This document shows positions 38,009-47,814 of a stretch of DNA of 58,254 nt, piece after piece. Below the pieces are notes generated by a model. That model was given only the letters and a program-made list of their open reading frames with translations, was not told where the DNA came from and ran no database searches. Source of the DNA: Acinetobacter haemolyticus. Lineage in GTDB: Bacteria > Pseudomonadota > Gammaproteobacteria > Pseudomonadales > Moraxellaceae. The stretch's first letter is position 1. Each line of letters starts with the position of its first letter. The position numbers and the translations under genes were made by a program. Location of the stretch: NCBI RefSeq assembly GCF_900406815.1, contig NZ_OVCN01000021.1, forward strand, positions 1-58,254. Direction: 5' to 3'.

Positions 38009-39040
38009 ATGCGCTTAAACCCACGTAATCTCGCAATTGCATTAGCTGTAACTGGGGCAACTGTAGCAACGACTGCAAACGCAGCTCGTGATACGATCCA
38101 AATTGCTGGTTCTTCAACTGTACTACCTTTCGCAAGTATTGCTGCAGAAGAGTTTGGTAATACTTTTCCACAATTTAAGACTCCTGTTGTTGGCTCAGGC
38201 GGTTCATCAGGTGGTTTAAAACAATTCTGTCAAGGTGTAGGTGACAACACGATCGATGTTGCAAACTCATCTCGTAAGATTAAAGATTCTGAAATTGAAG
38301 TATGTAAAAAAGCGGGTGTTAACCAAATTTTAGAAATTAAAATTGGTTACGATGGTATTGTTTTCGCATCAAATATTAAAAAATCAGCATTTAAATTAAA
38401 GCCTTATCATATATTTACAGCGATTGCTGCTGAATTACCATCAAATGGTAAGATGGTACCAAATCCATATACACGTTGGAACCAGATTGATAAGTCACTT
38501 CCAAATGAACTAATTACTTTGGTTATCCCTGGTTCTAACCACGGTACACGTGAAGTTTTCCAAGAAAAAATGGTAGATTCAGGTTGTGAAACTTATGAAT
38601 ATATCAAAGGCTTAGACAAAGACGCACAGAAAAAAGTATGTACTAACTTCCGTAAAGATGGTCGTGTAATTGAAATTGCGGGTGACTACACAGAAACTCT
38701 TGCACGTTTAAGAACAAATCAAAGTGCTGTAGGTGTATTCGGTTTAAGTTTCTATGATCAAAACCGTGACAAGCTTCGTGTGGCAACAGTAAATAATGTT
38801 GTACCGTCAGAAGCTACGATTTTAAGTGGTAAATATCCTGTATCTCGTCCTTTATACTTCTATGTGAAAGGGGAGCACTTGAAATCAATCAAAGGCTTAC
38901 CACAGTATGTAGAATACTTCTTGAATAAGAATGTTACAGGTAAAGGTTCTAAGTTAGAGCGTGCTGGTCTAATTCCAATGTCGGATAGCGAGCGTGCAAA
39001 AATCTTAGCTGACTTTAAAGCAGGTAAAACTGTTAAATAA
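38009..39040 (+). CDS. pstS: Phosphate ABC transporter substrate-binding protein
   Basis: Periplasmic phosphate-binding protein, 343 aa after choosing the ATG at 38009, which has a GAGAG site upstream. A signal peptide ends near ATTANAA. The N-terminal IQIAGSSTVLPF and GSGGSSGGLKQFC form the phosphate-binding loop region. IPGSNHGTREVF and VGVFGLSFY follow. It belongs to the PstS-like proteins found in pseudomonads and Acinetobacter rather than to the shorter E. coli form. It is first in the pstSCAB operon, behind a Pho box. Confidence 0.9.
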   Translation: MRLNPRNLAIALAVTGATVATTANAARDTIQIAGSSTVLPFASIAAEEFGNTFPQFKTPVVGSGGSSGGLKQFCQGVGDNTIDVANSSRKIKDSEIEVCKKAGVNQILEIKIGYDGIVFASNIKKSAFKLKPYHIFTAIAAELPSNGKMVPNPYTRWNQIDKSLPNELITLVIPGSNHGTREVFQEKMVDSGCETYEYIKGLDKDAQKKVCTNFRKDGRVIEIAGDYTETLARLRTNQSAVGVFGLSFYDQNRDKLRVATVNNVVPSEATILSGKYPVSRPLYFYVKGEHLKSIKGLPQYVEYFLNKNVTGKGSKLERAGLIPMSDSERAKILADFKAGKTVK

Positions 39041-39054
39041 TATCGACTAAATCG

Positions 39055-39086
39055 GGCTGGTGATATCTATATCATCAGCCTTTTTT
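39055..39086 (+). terminator. Intra-operon hairpin after pstS
   Basis: Stem GGCTGGTGATAT pairs with ATATCATCAGCC (one G-T pair) and is followed by six T, only 14 bases after pstS. pstC lacks an obvious promoter of its own, so this probably reduces rather than stops transcription, leaving pstS mRNA in excess. Confidence 0.7.
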
Positions 39087-39138
39087 ATCAGGTTAAGTTT
39101 TTTCAGATGAAAACAATCGAGAAAACAGTGGAGATTGC

Positions 39139-40518
39139 ATGAATCTGCTCATTATCGGTGTGTTATTGGCCCTTGTGGCAATCGCATATCAAATTGGGTT
39201 GCGTAAAAGTCGTAATCTGGCAGGTAAGGGGAATAACTCGGCTGCATTGCATTCGCGTCCCGGCTATTACGGTGCTTTGGTTGCATTATGGTGTGGTATT
39301 CCAGCTTTATTAATTTTGTTAATTTGGAATGTGGTTGAGCCAACAGTCTTAAAACAAATTGTATTTAACCATATTCCTGCCACTGTGAATGCGAGCCTAG
39401 ATGAAAGTGGTCGTTCAGTTTTATTTAGTCGTGTACAAGCAATTGCTTCAGGCTTTGGGGTAACGGATCAAGCCGCAGCTTATGAACTTGCAGCTGCTAA
39501 AGAGTTAGCCAAATTTCAGAGTATTGGTACCTTTGCTAAAGTAGCAGTTGTGATTAGTGCGGCACTGGGGGGCTTGGTTTGGGCAAAAAGAACGATCAGC
39601 CAACAGTTTCGAGCACGTAATCAAGTTGAACGTGCCATTAATGTCGGTCTAATTTTATGTTCTGGCGTTGCGATTCTAACTACGATTGGAATCGTATTAT
39701 CGATGTTTAGTGAAGCGTTACGCTTCTTTAGTTTTGTTAGTCCATTTGATTTCTTCTTTGGAACAGAGTGGAACCCAGGTTTTAGCACTTCGGGTAATGT
39801 CGAAGGAAGTTATGGTTTATTACCATTACTTTGGGGTACCTTAATGGTCAGCGGCGTTGCACTTTTAGTTGCTGTTCCTGTTGGATTGATGATTGCAATT
39901 TATTTGGCGGAATACGCCTCACCACGTTTACGCTCTTGGGCAAAACCAACAATTGAAGTTTTGGCTGGTATTCCAACGATTGTGTATGGTGTTTTTGCCT
40001 TAATGATCATCGGACCATATTTTAGGTTATTCGGTGAAGCGATAGGACTCAATATCAATGCAACCAGTGCTCTTACTGCTGGTTTTGTTATGGGAATTAT
40101 GATTATCCCATTTGTATCATCTTTATCAGATGACATTATTACGCAAGTACCGAGATCATTACGTGATGGCTCATTGGGCTTAGGGGCAACGAAATCCGAA
40201 ACAATTCGCCGAGTGGTGATGCCAGCTGCATTACCAGGGATTGTTGGTGCATTCTTACTTGCTGCTTCTCGTGCAATTGGTGAAACCATGATCGTGGTCT
40301 TAGCGGCTGGTAATAGTCCAATATTGCATGCAAATCCATTAGAGGCAGTATCTACCGTAACGGTTACGATCGTGAACCAGTTAACAGGAGATACCGACTT
40401 TGCAAGCCCGCAAGCGCTTGTGGCATTTGCCCTTGGTTTGACCTTATTTGTAATTACATTGGGTCTCAACATTATTGCACTGTACATTGTGCGTAAATAT
40501 CGTGAGCAATACGAATGA
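39139..40518 (+). CDS. pstC: Phosphate ABC transporter permease PstC
   Basis: 459-aa inner-membrane permease. The C-terminal half has the transporter's six-helix core and the ABC-coupling loop SLGLGATKSETIRRVVMPAALPGI. Ahead of it is an extended N-terminal region with two further hydrophobic segments and a polar loop (about residues 70-140), making the protein longer than E. coli PstC (about 319 aa). It overlaps pstA by 4 bases. Confidence 0.92.
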   Translation: MNLLIIGVLLALVAIAYQIGLRKSRNLAGKGNNSAALHSRPGYYGALVALWCGIPALLILLIWNVVEPTVLKQIVFNHIPATVNASLDESGRSVLFSRVQAIASGFGVTDQAAAYELAAAKELAKFQSIGTFAKVAVVISAALGGLVWAKRTISQQFRARNQVERAINVGLILCSGVAILTTIGIVLSMFSEALRFFSFVSPFDFFFGTEWNPGFSTSGNVEGSYGLLPLLWGTLMVSGVALLVAVPVGLMIAIYLAEYASPRLRSWAKPTIEVLAGIPTIVYGVFALMIIGPYFRLFGEAIGLNINATSALTAGFVMGIMIIPFVSSLSDDIITQVPRSLRDGSLGLGATKSETIRRVVMPAALPGIVGAFLLAASRAIGETMIVVLAAGNSPILHANPLEAVSTVTVTIVNQLTGDTDFASPQALVAFALGLTLFVITLGLNIIALYIVRKYREQYE

Positions 40519-41912
40519 CTTCATCCAATACATCTCCCGTGGATCAAAGTCCTGCATTTGACCCACAAGCAGCGCAAGAGTTACGTGCTGAGCGTAAAGC
40601 AATAATTGAAAAGTCACTTGCAAAACGCCACCGCAAAGAAAAAACGTTTCGTTTCTTTGGTTTTTCAGCAGTGATGCTTGGTCTGGCTTTTGTTGCATTG
40701 CTTTTTGTGAGTATTTTATCGAAGGGGCTTCCAGCTTTCTGGCAAAATACCATGACAATTCCTGTGTATTTTGATCCAGCGATTATTGATGCTGGCGCAC
40801 CACCAAAACGCCAGGCGGGTGAGACACCTGCACGTTTTGAAGAGCGTTATATTGAATGGCAAACTCAAATGGGAATGGCAGATTGGGATGCCTTAATTGC
40901 AAACGCCATTATTAAAAAAGATCCATCAGTTGAAGCTCAACGTGATGAGTTGAGAGGCCTTTATACCAGTTCTGAAGCGTATCGTTTACGTGATATGGTA
41001 TTTGCCAATCCATCACTGATTGGTAAAACACAAGACATTAAGATTTTAGCTGACGCAAATGTAGATGTTTGGTTGGCGGGTAATATCGATCGTTCTCTTC
41101 CAGACGAGCAACAACAATTAAATGTTGAGTTACGTCAGTTAGCGGATCAATTAAAAGCAGATGGTGTAATCAAGAATAGCTTTAATACGAATCTATTTGT
41201 TAACCCAGATTCGCGTAGTTCTCCTGCAACGAGTGGTTTGGCGGGTGCATTCATGGGCTCGTTGTTTATGATGCTCATCGTGATCTTGATTTCTATTCCA
41301 ATTGGTGTTGCAAGTGCGATCTATTTAGAAGAGTTTGCGCCAAAAAATGTGATGACTGATATTATCGAAGTCAATATTAACAACTTGGCAGCAGTACCTT
41401 CGATCGTATTTGGTTTATTGGGCGCGGCAATCTTTATTGGCTGGATGCACTTACCAATTTCTGCACCTTTGGTGGGTGGTTTAGTATTGAGTCTAATGAC
41501 ACTTCCAACAGTGATTATCACAACTCGTGCATCACTCAAAGCTGTTCCTCCTTCGATTCGTCAAGCTGCTTTAGGTTTAGGCGCATCACGAGTTCAAACT
41601 GTTTTCCATCATGTTTTACCATTGGCATTGCCAGGTATTTTGACGGGAGCAATTATTGGTGTTGCACAAGCACTCGGTGAAACAGCACCATTATTGTTAA
41701 TTGGTATGAGTGCTTTCGTAGCAAGTGTACCAGCTTCACCATTGGATCAATCTACAGCATTACCTGTACAAATTTTCTTATGGCAGGGCAATGAGTTACG
41801 TAACTTCTTCGAGGGACGTACCGCTGCGGCAATTATTGTACTGCTTGCTCTCATGATTGGTTTAAACAGTCTTGCAATTTGGTTACGTAAGAAATTTGAA
41901 GTACGTTGGTAA
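40515..41912 (+). CDS. pstA: Phosphate ABC transporter permease PstA
   Basis: 465-aa partner permease. Residues about 50-75 form the first membrane helix. A large polar insertion (about 80-235) precedes the permease core, which has [17 protein letters not shown] and the coupling loop [25 protein letters not shown]. The insertion makes it much longer than E. coli PstA (about 296 aa) and is probably periplasmic. It overlaps pstC and lies 11 bases before pstB. Confidence 0.92.
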   Translation: MTSSNTSPVDQSPAFDPQAAQELRAERKAIIEKSLAKRHRKEKTFRFFGFSAVMLGLAFVALLFVSILSKGLPAFWQNTMTIPVYFDPAIIDAGAPPKRQAGETPARFEERYIEWQTQMGMADWDALIANAIIKKDPSVEAQRDELRGLYTSSEAYRLRDMVFANPSLIGKTQDIKILADANVDVWLAGNIDRSLPDEQQQLNVELRQLADQLKADGVIKNSFNTNLFVNPDSRSSPATSGLAGAFMGSLFMMLIVILISIPIGVASAIYLEEFAPKNVMTDIIEVNINNLAAVPSIVFGLLGAAIFIGWMHLPISAPLVGGLVLSLMTLPTVIITTRASLKAVPPSIRQAALGLGASRVQTVFHHVLPLALPGILTGAIIGVAQALGETAPLLLIGMSAFVASVPASPLDQSTALPVQIFLWQGNELRNFFEGRTAAAIIVLLALMIGLNSLAIWLRKKFEVRW

Positions 41913-41923
41913 TCGGAGATAAC

Positions 41924-42838
41924 ATGATGAATACTATTGATACCACGAACTCCTTAGAAAAGGATAAATCAGTGAATCCACAAGAAACTCAATTTACATC
42001 GTCAGAAACACCAGCTCAGCAGGAAACAGCGTTTGTTGCACAGTTTGAAACTTCTGCCAAAGCAAAATCTCCATCGCATGGTGATGTAAAGATCAGTACT
42101 CAAGATGTTCATGTGTACTATGGTGAGACTGAAGCGATTAAAGGCATTGATCTAGATATTTACCAAAATGAAGTGATTGCATTTATCGGTCCATCAGGGT
42201 GTGGTAAATCAACTTTTCTTCGTACCTTGAATCGTATGAATGACACGATTGATATTTGTCGTGTAACTGGCAAGGTGACTTTAGATAGTCAAGATATCTA
42301 TGATCCAAATCTGGATGTCGTGTTATTACGTGCACAAGTGGGCATGGTGTTCCAAAAACCAAACCCATTCCCTAAGTCAATTTTTGATAATGTTGCTTAT
42401 GGTCCAAAATTACATGGGTTGGCACGTAATAAATATGACTTAGAAGAAATCGTAGAAAATAGCTTGCGTAAAGCAGGTTTATGGGATGAAGTGAAAGATC
42501 GTTTGAGTCAACCAGGCACAGGTTTATCTGGTGGTCAACAACAGCGTTTATGTATTGCGCGTACGATTGCGGTGAGTCCTGAAGTGATTTTGATGGATGA
42601 ACCATGTTCAGCACTTGATCCAATTGCGACTGCTAAGATTGAAGAATTAATTTCTGAACTTTCCGAGCAATACACTATTGCAATTGTCACCCATTCAATG
42701 CAGCAAGCAGCACGTGTTTCTGACCGTACAGCTTACTTCCATTTAGGTGATTTGATCGAAGTGAATTCAACTGAAAAAGTTTTCACCCAACCTGATCATC
42801 AGCTCACAGAAGCTTATATTACGGGTCGTTTTGGTTGA
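41924..42838 (+). CDS. pstB: Phosphate ABC transporter ATPase PstB
   Basis: ATPase of the pst transporter. Walker A is GPSGCGKST, the signature is [14 protein letters not shown] and Walker B is [13 protein letters not shown]. The N terminus carries about 50 extra Gln/Glu/Thr-rich residues before [13 protein letters not shown], longer than E. coli PstB. The ATG at 41924 follows a CGGAGA site. No phoU follows. The operon's terminator, just downstream, has been split by an insertion sequence. Confidence 0.94.
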   Translation: MMNTIDTTNSLEKDKSVNPQETQFTSSETPAQQETAFVAQFETSAKAKSPSHGDVKISTQDVHVYYGETEAIKGIDLDIYQNEVIAFIGPSGCGKSTFLRTLNRMNDTIDICRVTGKVTLDSQDIYDPNLDVVLLRAQVGMVFQKPNPFPKSIFDNVAYGPKLHGLARNKYDLEEIVENSLRKAGLWDEVKDRLSQPGTGLSGGQQQRLCIARTIAVSPEVILMDEPCSALDPIATAKIEELISELSEQYTIAIVTHSMQQAARVSDRTAYFHLGDLIEVNSTEKVFTQPDHQLTEAYITGRFG

Positions 42839-42857
42839 TATCGAATTGTATATATGA

Positions 42858-42871
42858 AAGAGCCTACGGGC
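42858..42871 (+). terminator. 5' arm of the split pst terminator
   Basis: AAAGAGCC plus the loop bases and the target duplication. The matching 3' arm GGCTCTTT and its T run lie 1.27 kb away, past the IS (44151-44162). In its present state this arm cannot form the original hairpin. Confidence 0.8.
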
Positions 42872-42901
42872 CACTGCTGTCCCATAGTTTTGTTTAAATA
42901 A

Positions 42902-42970
42902 AAAACCTGAGTCCAAAATAGTTAAAATATAAGTGCGAACAAACACTTTAACTACAAGGACTCAGGTTTT
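42902..42970 (+). promoter_or_regulatory. IS 5' stem that covers the transposase start
   Basis: AAAACCTGAGTCC (42902-42914) is the exact complement of 42958-42970, which holds the AGGA ribosome site and runs into the TTG start at 42969. Inside the loop TAGTTAAA pairs with TTTAACTA and AAGTG with CACTT. A promoter-like TAAAATATAAG lies in the loop. Confidence 0.75.
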
Positions 42971-44078
42971 GTCACATCAGAATACCGTATTTCATCAATT
43001 GCTTAAACCTATTTCACGATGTGATTTTGAACGTCTTGCCAAGCAGCATCATTGTGGACAAAAATTAAGATCAGCCACACGCTGGGATCAGTTTATTGCC
43101 ATATTGATGTCACAGCTGTCCTGTCGGCAAAGCTTAAGAGATATTCAATCCAATCTCGAATCACAACAGGAAAAGCTCTATCATCTCGGTGCTAAGACTA
43201 TTGCACGAAGCACCTTGGCAAGAATCAATGAAGAACAGCCTGCCAGTCTATATCAGCAATTATTTACTCAGTTACTTCGGCATTGTGAAAACACGAAGAT
43301 TGCACATAAATTTCGATTTAAAAATCCGCTGTACTCACTTGATGCCAGCCACATTGATCTTTCACTGTCCTTATGCGAATGGGCAAAAGTACATGAATCT
43401 AAAGCAAGCATTAAACTGTCCGTTGGTTTAAATCATAGTAATACCATCCCTGAATTCGTGGCACTTGGAGATGGCATTGAAAATGATATGGTGCAAGGCA
43501 GAGCACTTAGATTTCCTGCTGGAAGTATTGTGGTATTTGATAAAGGATATATTGATTATCAATGGTTTGCTCAGTTAACAGATCAGAACATCAGTTTTGT
43601 GACTCGACTACGTCCAAAGACAGTTTATCAAGTTAAATCGAGCTATAAGGTTTTGGCTTGCAAGGGGATTCTTTCGGATGAATGCATTGAATTAACGAGT
43701 ATCCATGCCAAGAAAAGAGGAGCGCCGAAGCGATTAAGGCGTATAGAATTTTATGATGCTGAAAAGCAAAGGAGCTTCGAATTTCTAAGCAATAATTTCC
43801 ATCTAGCGGCATCCACGATTGCAGCGATCTACAAAGATCGTTGGAAAGTAGAACTATTCTTTAAAGCGATTAAGCAAAATTTAAAATTGAAATCATTTCT
43901 AGGCCGAAGTCGTAATGCAATACAAACACAAATATGGATTGCATTAATCGCCTACTTGCTAGTGAGCTTTGCCAAACATATGGCGCAGGAAGGCTGGAGT
44001 ATTCAAAGATTATTAAGAATTATTCAGGTGAATTTATTTGAAAGGAAGTATCTAAAGGCATTATTTTTTACCCGATAA
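42969..44078 (+). CDS. IS4-family transposase
   Basis: 369-aa DDE transposase. The catalytic Asp residues are expected in YSLDASHIDLSL and VVFDKGYIDYQW. The Glu is in IYKDRWKVELFFKAIKQNLK, which shows the Y-R-E-K signature of the IS4 family. The likely start is TTG 42969 (MSHQNTVFHQ), preceded by AGGA. A longer frame from 42933 would begin in the regulatory stem. Confidence 0.9.
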   Translation: MSHQNTVFHQLLKPISRCDFERLAKQHHCGQKLRSATRWDQFIAILMSQLSCRQSLRDIQSNLESQQEKLYHLGAKTIARSTLARINEEQPASLYQQLFTQLLRHCENTKIAHKFRFKNPLYSLDASHIDLSLSLCEWAKVHESKASIKLSVGLNHSNTIPEFVALGDGIENDMVQGRALRFPAGSIVVFDKGYIDYQWFAQLTDQNISFVTRLRPKTVYQVKSSYKVLACKGILSDECIELTSIHAKKRGAPKRLRRIEFYDAEKQRSFEFLSNNFHLAASTIAAIYKDRWKVELFFKAIKQNLKLKSFLGRSRNAIQTQIWIALIAYLLVSFAKHMAQEGWSIQRLLRIIQVNLFERKYLKALFFTR

Positions 44079-44092
44079 GAAGTGGCGAAAAC

Positions 44093-44121
44093 AAGAAGAA
44101 CCTCAATTGAGGTTCTTCTTG
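44093..44121 (+). terminator. IS internal terminator
   Basis: Perfect 28-bp palindrome with 14-bp arms beginning AAGAAGAACCTCAA, 14 bases after the transposase stop. It should stop transcripts leaving the IS and partly replace the lost pst terminator. Confidence 0.8.
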
Positions 44122-44390
44122 GAATAATTGTGGGACAGCAGTGGCCTACGGGCTCTTTTTTTATATTTATGTTTCTACTATTTAAATATGAATCGTATCG
44201 GCTTTGCTAAAGTCATACTGATATAGCATTTCCTTATGCAGTTTTAACGTACTCATCCGAGAGAAAGATATCGGCTGAATTCAGATGGTATATAGATGAA
44301 AATGAATCTATTTTGCAAATTCGCTATTGAATTTTTATTGAACAGACCGCATCTTAGTGCAATAAAGCCGAACTAAAGAGCACTTATTTT

Positions 44391-45353
44391 ATGTTATTCC
44401 ATTTACCTAAATTTCCTGCTGAAATTCGTATTAGCCATTTGAACGCGCGTGTAAATGAACAAAGAAAAAAAATTGCACAAACTACAGCTTCTCGTTTGGA
44501 ATTATTGCAACTCGTTCAACAGCTTGCGAAAGAAGCAAAAATACGTAAAAAGAATGATAAGAAAATATATGTATTAGATTTTAAAGGTGATATGCAAGCT
44601 TCGGCGGTAGATACAATTCGTGAAGAAATTACCTTGATTTTAGCGACTGCAAAAGCAGGACATGATCGTGTTGTTGTACGTTTAGAAAGCCCTGGTGGTA
44701 TGGTTCACGGCTATGGACTAGCTGCTGCACAATTGGTTCGTTTGCGTGATGCTGGTTTTCATGTGACGATCTGCGTAGATAAAGTGGCTGCTAGTGGCGG
44801 TTACATGATGGCATGTATCGCCAGTGAGATTATTTCAGCGCCATTCGCAGTCGTGGGATCTATTGGTGTTGTAGCACAAGTGCCAAATTTTAATCGTTTA
44901 CTCAAGCAGCATCATGTTGATTTTGAACTTTATACGGCAGGTCAATATAAACGAACAGTGACCATGTTTGGTGAAAACACACCAGAAGGCAAAGCAAAAT
45001 TTGAAGAAGAATTACAACAGACTCATGTTCTATTCAAACATTTCATTGAAAAATATCGTCCTCAATTGGATGTAGAAAAAGTTGCGACTGGTGAGCATTG
45101 GTATGGTGAAGATGCTTGTCAATTAAACTTGGTAGATAAGCTTCAGACTTCAGATGAATATTTACTTAGTTTATTGCCACAGCATGATGTCTATGTGATT
45201 AATACGCGTAAGCGCCCAACTTTTGGTGAAAAACTTGGTTTACAAGCAGCACAAATGGCAGAGAATCTTATTCCAACTGTAATGGGTAAGTTGGCTGATA
45301 GCTTAGCTAAAGCAAATAGTAGCTTGGTACAGATGCGCGATCCGAAATTCTAA
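44391..45353 (+). CDS. sohB: SohB/SppA-type serine protease
   Basis: 320-aa S49-family peptidase. The Ser-Lys dyad is Ser135 (VAASGGYMMAC) and Lys187 (AGQYKRTVTMFGENT). VVRLESPGGMVHGYGLAAAQL and VGSIGVVAQVPNFNRLL match E. coli SohB closely. The E. coli protein has an N-terminal membrane anchor; here the visible start gives a charged helix (HLNARVNEQRKKIAQ) with no hydrophobic stretch. Either the protein is soluble or the true start differs. Substrates are unknown. Confidence 0.88.
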   Translation: MLFHLPKFPAEIRISHLNARVNEQRKKIAQTTASRLELLQLVQQLAKEAKIRKKNDKKIYVLDFKGDMQASAVDTIREEITLILATAKAGHDRVVVRLESPGGMVHGYGLAAAQLVRLRDAGFHVTICVDKVAASGGYMMACIASEIISAPFAVVGSIGVVAQVPNFNRLLKQHHVDFELYTAGQYKRTVTMFGENTPEGKAKFEEELQQTHVLFKHFIEKYRPQLDVEKVATGEHWYGEDACQLNLVDKLQTSDEYLLSLLPQHDVYVINTRKRPTFGEKLGLQAAQMAENLIPTVMGKLADSLAKANSSLVQMRDPKF

Positions 45354-45372
45354 TTGAGGATGGATTATATTG

Positions 45373-45403
45373 AAAACCAGTCTTAAATAAGGCTGGTTTT
45401 TTT
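45373..45403 (+). terminator. sohB terminator
   Basis: A 12-bp stem, AAAACCAGTCTT with its complement (one G-T pair), AAAT loop, T run. Confidence 0.9.
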
Positions 45404-45598
45404 ACAGAGAAATTTAATTCATTCAAATACAAAGCGATCACAGTTTTAACAAATGGTCAGCTAAATAAAAGCGACAAAACTTGCTTAGAGATGATTGTTC
45501 TTATAGTCATCATTTGATATTTTAATTGCTAGATTAATAACTTAATTATTCATTAATCAATAAGTCCTTAAAATTATAATGGATCAGTGAGCATAATA

Positions 45599-47785
45599 AT
45601 GACGAACGTTGTCGTTTCTTCAAAGAAAAATTTAATGACTTTACAAGATGCACAAATGAAAGAAGTGATTTTAAATCAGCCTTCAATTGTCCAGATTGGT
45701 GTAACTCAAGCAGATATAAAGTCAATTGTGAAGCAAGGGAGTGACCTTGTCATTACATTGAAAAATGGAGAAAAGATTGTAATTACTGGTTTTTACAACG
45801 AAAACAATAGTAGTGAGCATAGCTTAGCACTTGTAAAAGCTGACGGAACGTATGAAGTTGCACAGTTTGATCAGTCTGGTCAATTTATCCGTTATGTACC
45901 TGCAACCCAATTGTCTCAATTCGCTTACACTCAGCCACCAACACAAACTCCAATGAACCCAGATGGGTCGGATGATTTTGGCATTACGAAATCACAGATG
46001 ATGAAAGCTGGGCTGGTTGCGCTTGCAGCTGAAGGAATTTATTTATGGGCAGTAAAGGATGATGATGACAATAAAAAGAGTGATAACTCACCTAAAGACA
46101 TGACACCGCCCGTAACTCCTACAGCGACTTTAGCAAGTGATGCATTAACGATCTCAGGTAAAACTGAAGCAAAAGCTAAAATATTAATTCGAGATGCCAC
46201 AGGTAAGGTTATTGCAAGTGGGCAAGCGGATGATCAAGGGAACTATACGATTAAACTCGATCAGGAATTGACGGATGGAAATAAGGTCACTGTCGTTGCT
46301 GTAGATGGAGCAGGAAACGTTTCACAAGGGACGTCTGTAACAGGAAAAAAAGATACAATTGCACCTGATGCGCCAATAGCTCAGCTGAATGCTGAAGGTA
46401 CGATCGTAACCGGTAAAACTGAGGCCAATGCTAAAGTATCTATTTTTGATTCTAATGGAAAATTATTGGGAACTGTTATAGCAAATAAAGAAGGTTTGTA
46501 CTCGATACAAGTTTCTCCACCATTAACCAATGAAAAAGGCGGCACAGTGATAGCCGAAGATGCTGCTGGCAATAAATCAGAAGCATCTAAAGTGATAGCA
46601 GGTAAAGATACGGTTGCGCCAGAACAGCCCTTAGTGGAAGTAAATAAAGAAGGTTCAGTTATCCAAGGTAAGGCTGAGGCCAATGCAAAAGTAGTGATTA
46701 AAGACGCAGATGGAAAAGTCATAGGCAGTGGTACGGTTGATGCGCAGGGTAAATTTGAAGTAAATATTTCCCCCGCCTTAACTGATGGAAAAAAAGGTAC
46801 GATTACTATTGAAGATGCGGCGGGTAATCAGTCTAAACCTGTCGAAATTAATGCAGGTAAAGATACAATTGCACCTGATCAGGCAACTGTGCAAATTAAT
46901 GCGGCTGGAGACACCATAACAGGCACGGCTGAAGCCAATGCAAAAATTGAAATTAGAAGTGCTGACGGAAAAGTGATCGGTACTGGTACAGTCGGCGCTG
47001 ATGGCAAATTTACGGTTACTGTTTCACCAGCTTTAACAGATAAAAACAGCGGGAAGGTTTATGTAATTGATGCTGCTGGTAACCGTTCAGTTGAAGCAAA
47101 TGTTATTGGGAATAAAGATACTATAGCGCCAACCAAACCTATTTTAGAAAAAGTCGTGGATGATGTTGGGGCGGTAAAAGGCCCGATTAGTACAGGTGGT
47201 AGTACGGATGATGCAAGACCTACGCTATCAGGAAGAGGGGAAGCGAAAGCGATATTAACCATTTATGACAATGGTCAGCCGATTGGGACAGTGACTGTAG
47301 GGAATGATGGGAAGTGGAGTTTTGAAATTACTCAAGATTTAGCTTTAGGATCACATAAGATTACCTTAACCCAAACAGATGCTGCTGGAAATACTAGTGA
47401 AGTGAGTGATGCATTTAACTTTACAGTGGTTGCTCCTGCAACAACCAATAAAATGGCTCAAATAGAAGTATCCGAAACTGAGCATGCTGAGATTTCACTT
47501 ATAGACGCTATTGATTTAGAGAAACTACTTGCGAATACTGAAGCGAATCCACTGCCTTTTGAACCACTTGAAACGATTGCGCTAGATGAGGTCTTAATCT
47601 CATCCGATCAATATTCTAATCAACTGGATGATGTACTGGATCAACTTGTTCCTGAACAAACTGGTGTTCCAGCAGATACAAGTGTATCGGATACAGCGCT
47701 GAATACAACGTATACAGATTATTCACAGTCGATCAAATCTGATCCTTTTGCCTTACTTGATAACGTTCAACACCCAATCATTTAA
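45599..47785 (+). CDS. Bap-like surface protein with Ig-like repeats, BLP2-like
   Basis: 728-aa protein. The N-terminal part (about residues 1-110) has the BapA-prefix character: repeated beta-strand segments, VITLKNGEKIVITGF, then a hydrophobic stretch MMKAGLVALAAEGIYLWAV and an Asp/Lys-rich linker. Five Ig-like repeats of about 90 aa follow, each introduced by KDTIAPDxP-like linkers and containing GKTEANAKV or a variant. The last is divergent. The acidic C terminus (about 110 aa) lacks repeats. Size and architecture match BLP2 of A. baumannii, implicated in adhesion and biofilm. Secretion by a type I system is inferred. ATG 45599 is preferred over GTG 45587. Confidence 0.8.
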   Translation: MTNVVVSSKKNLMTLQDAQMKEVILNQPSIVQIGVTQADIKSIVKQGSDLVITLKNGEKIVITGFYNENNSSEHSLALVKADGTYEVAQFDQSGQFIRYVPATQLSQFAYTQPPTQTPMNPDGSDDFGITKSQMMKAGLVALAAEGIYLWAVKDDDDNKKSDNSPKDMTPPVTPTATLASDALTISGKTEAKAKILIRDATGKVIASGQADDQGNYTIKLDQELTDGNKVTVVAVDGAGNVSQGTSVTGKKDTIAPDAPIAQLNAEGTIVTGKTEANAKVSIFDSNGKLLGTVIANKEGLYSIQVSPPLTNEKGGTVIAEDAAGNKSEASKVIAGKDTVAPEQPLVEVNKEGSVIQGKAEANAKVVIKDADGKVIGSGTVDAQGKFEVNISPALTDGKKGTITIEDAAGNQSKPVEINAGKDTIAPDQATVQINAAGDTITGTAEANAKIEIRSADGKVIGTGTVGADGKFTVTVSPALTDKNSGKVYVIDAAGNRSVEANVIGNKDTIAPTKPILEKVVDDVGAVKGPISTGGSTDDARPTLSGRGEAKAILTIYDNGQPIGTVTVGNDGKWSFEITQDLALGSHKITLTQTDAAGNTSEVSDAFNFTVVAPATTNKMAQIEVSETEHAEISLIDAIDLEKLLANTEANPLPFEPLETIALDEVLISSDQYSNQLDDVLDQLVPEQTGVPADTSVSDTALNTTYTDYSQSIKSDPFALLDNVQHPII

Positions 47786-47797
47786 ATCATTGGGTGT
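47770..47797. terminator. Possible hairpin over the BLP2-like stop codon
   Basis: ACACCCAAT pairs with ATTGGGTGT around the stop codon. There is no clear T run, so terminator function is doubtful. Confidence 0.4.
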
Positions 47798-47814
47798 GTT
47801 GTGCAAATAGATGC

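Larger units (their letters stand above)
42872..44143 (+). mobile_element. IS4-family insertion sequence, 1,272 bp
   Basis: Complete IS with inverted ends CACTGCTGTCCCA (13 identical bases, a few more with mismatches). It is flanked by a 10-base direct repeat, GCCTACGGGC (42862-42871 and 44144-44153). Because that repeat is itself partly palindromic, the boundary could shift by a base or two. One transposase gene and one internal terminator fill it. Both ends and the transposase are intact, so it may be active and recent. I cannot give its ISfinder name. Confidence 0.92.

Noticed and set aside
42839..44390. Loss of phoU caused by the IS insertion
   Set aside because: The reconstructed target is a terminator directly after pstB, so the operon already ended there before the IS arrived.
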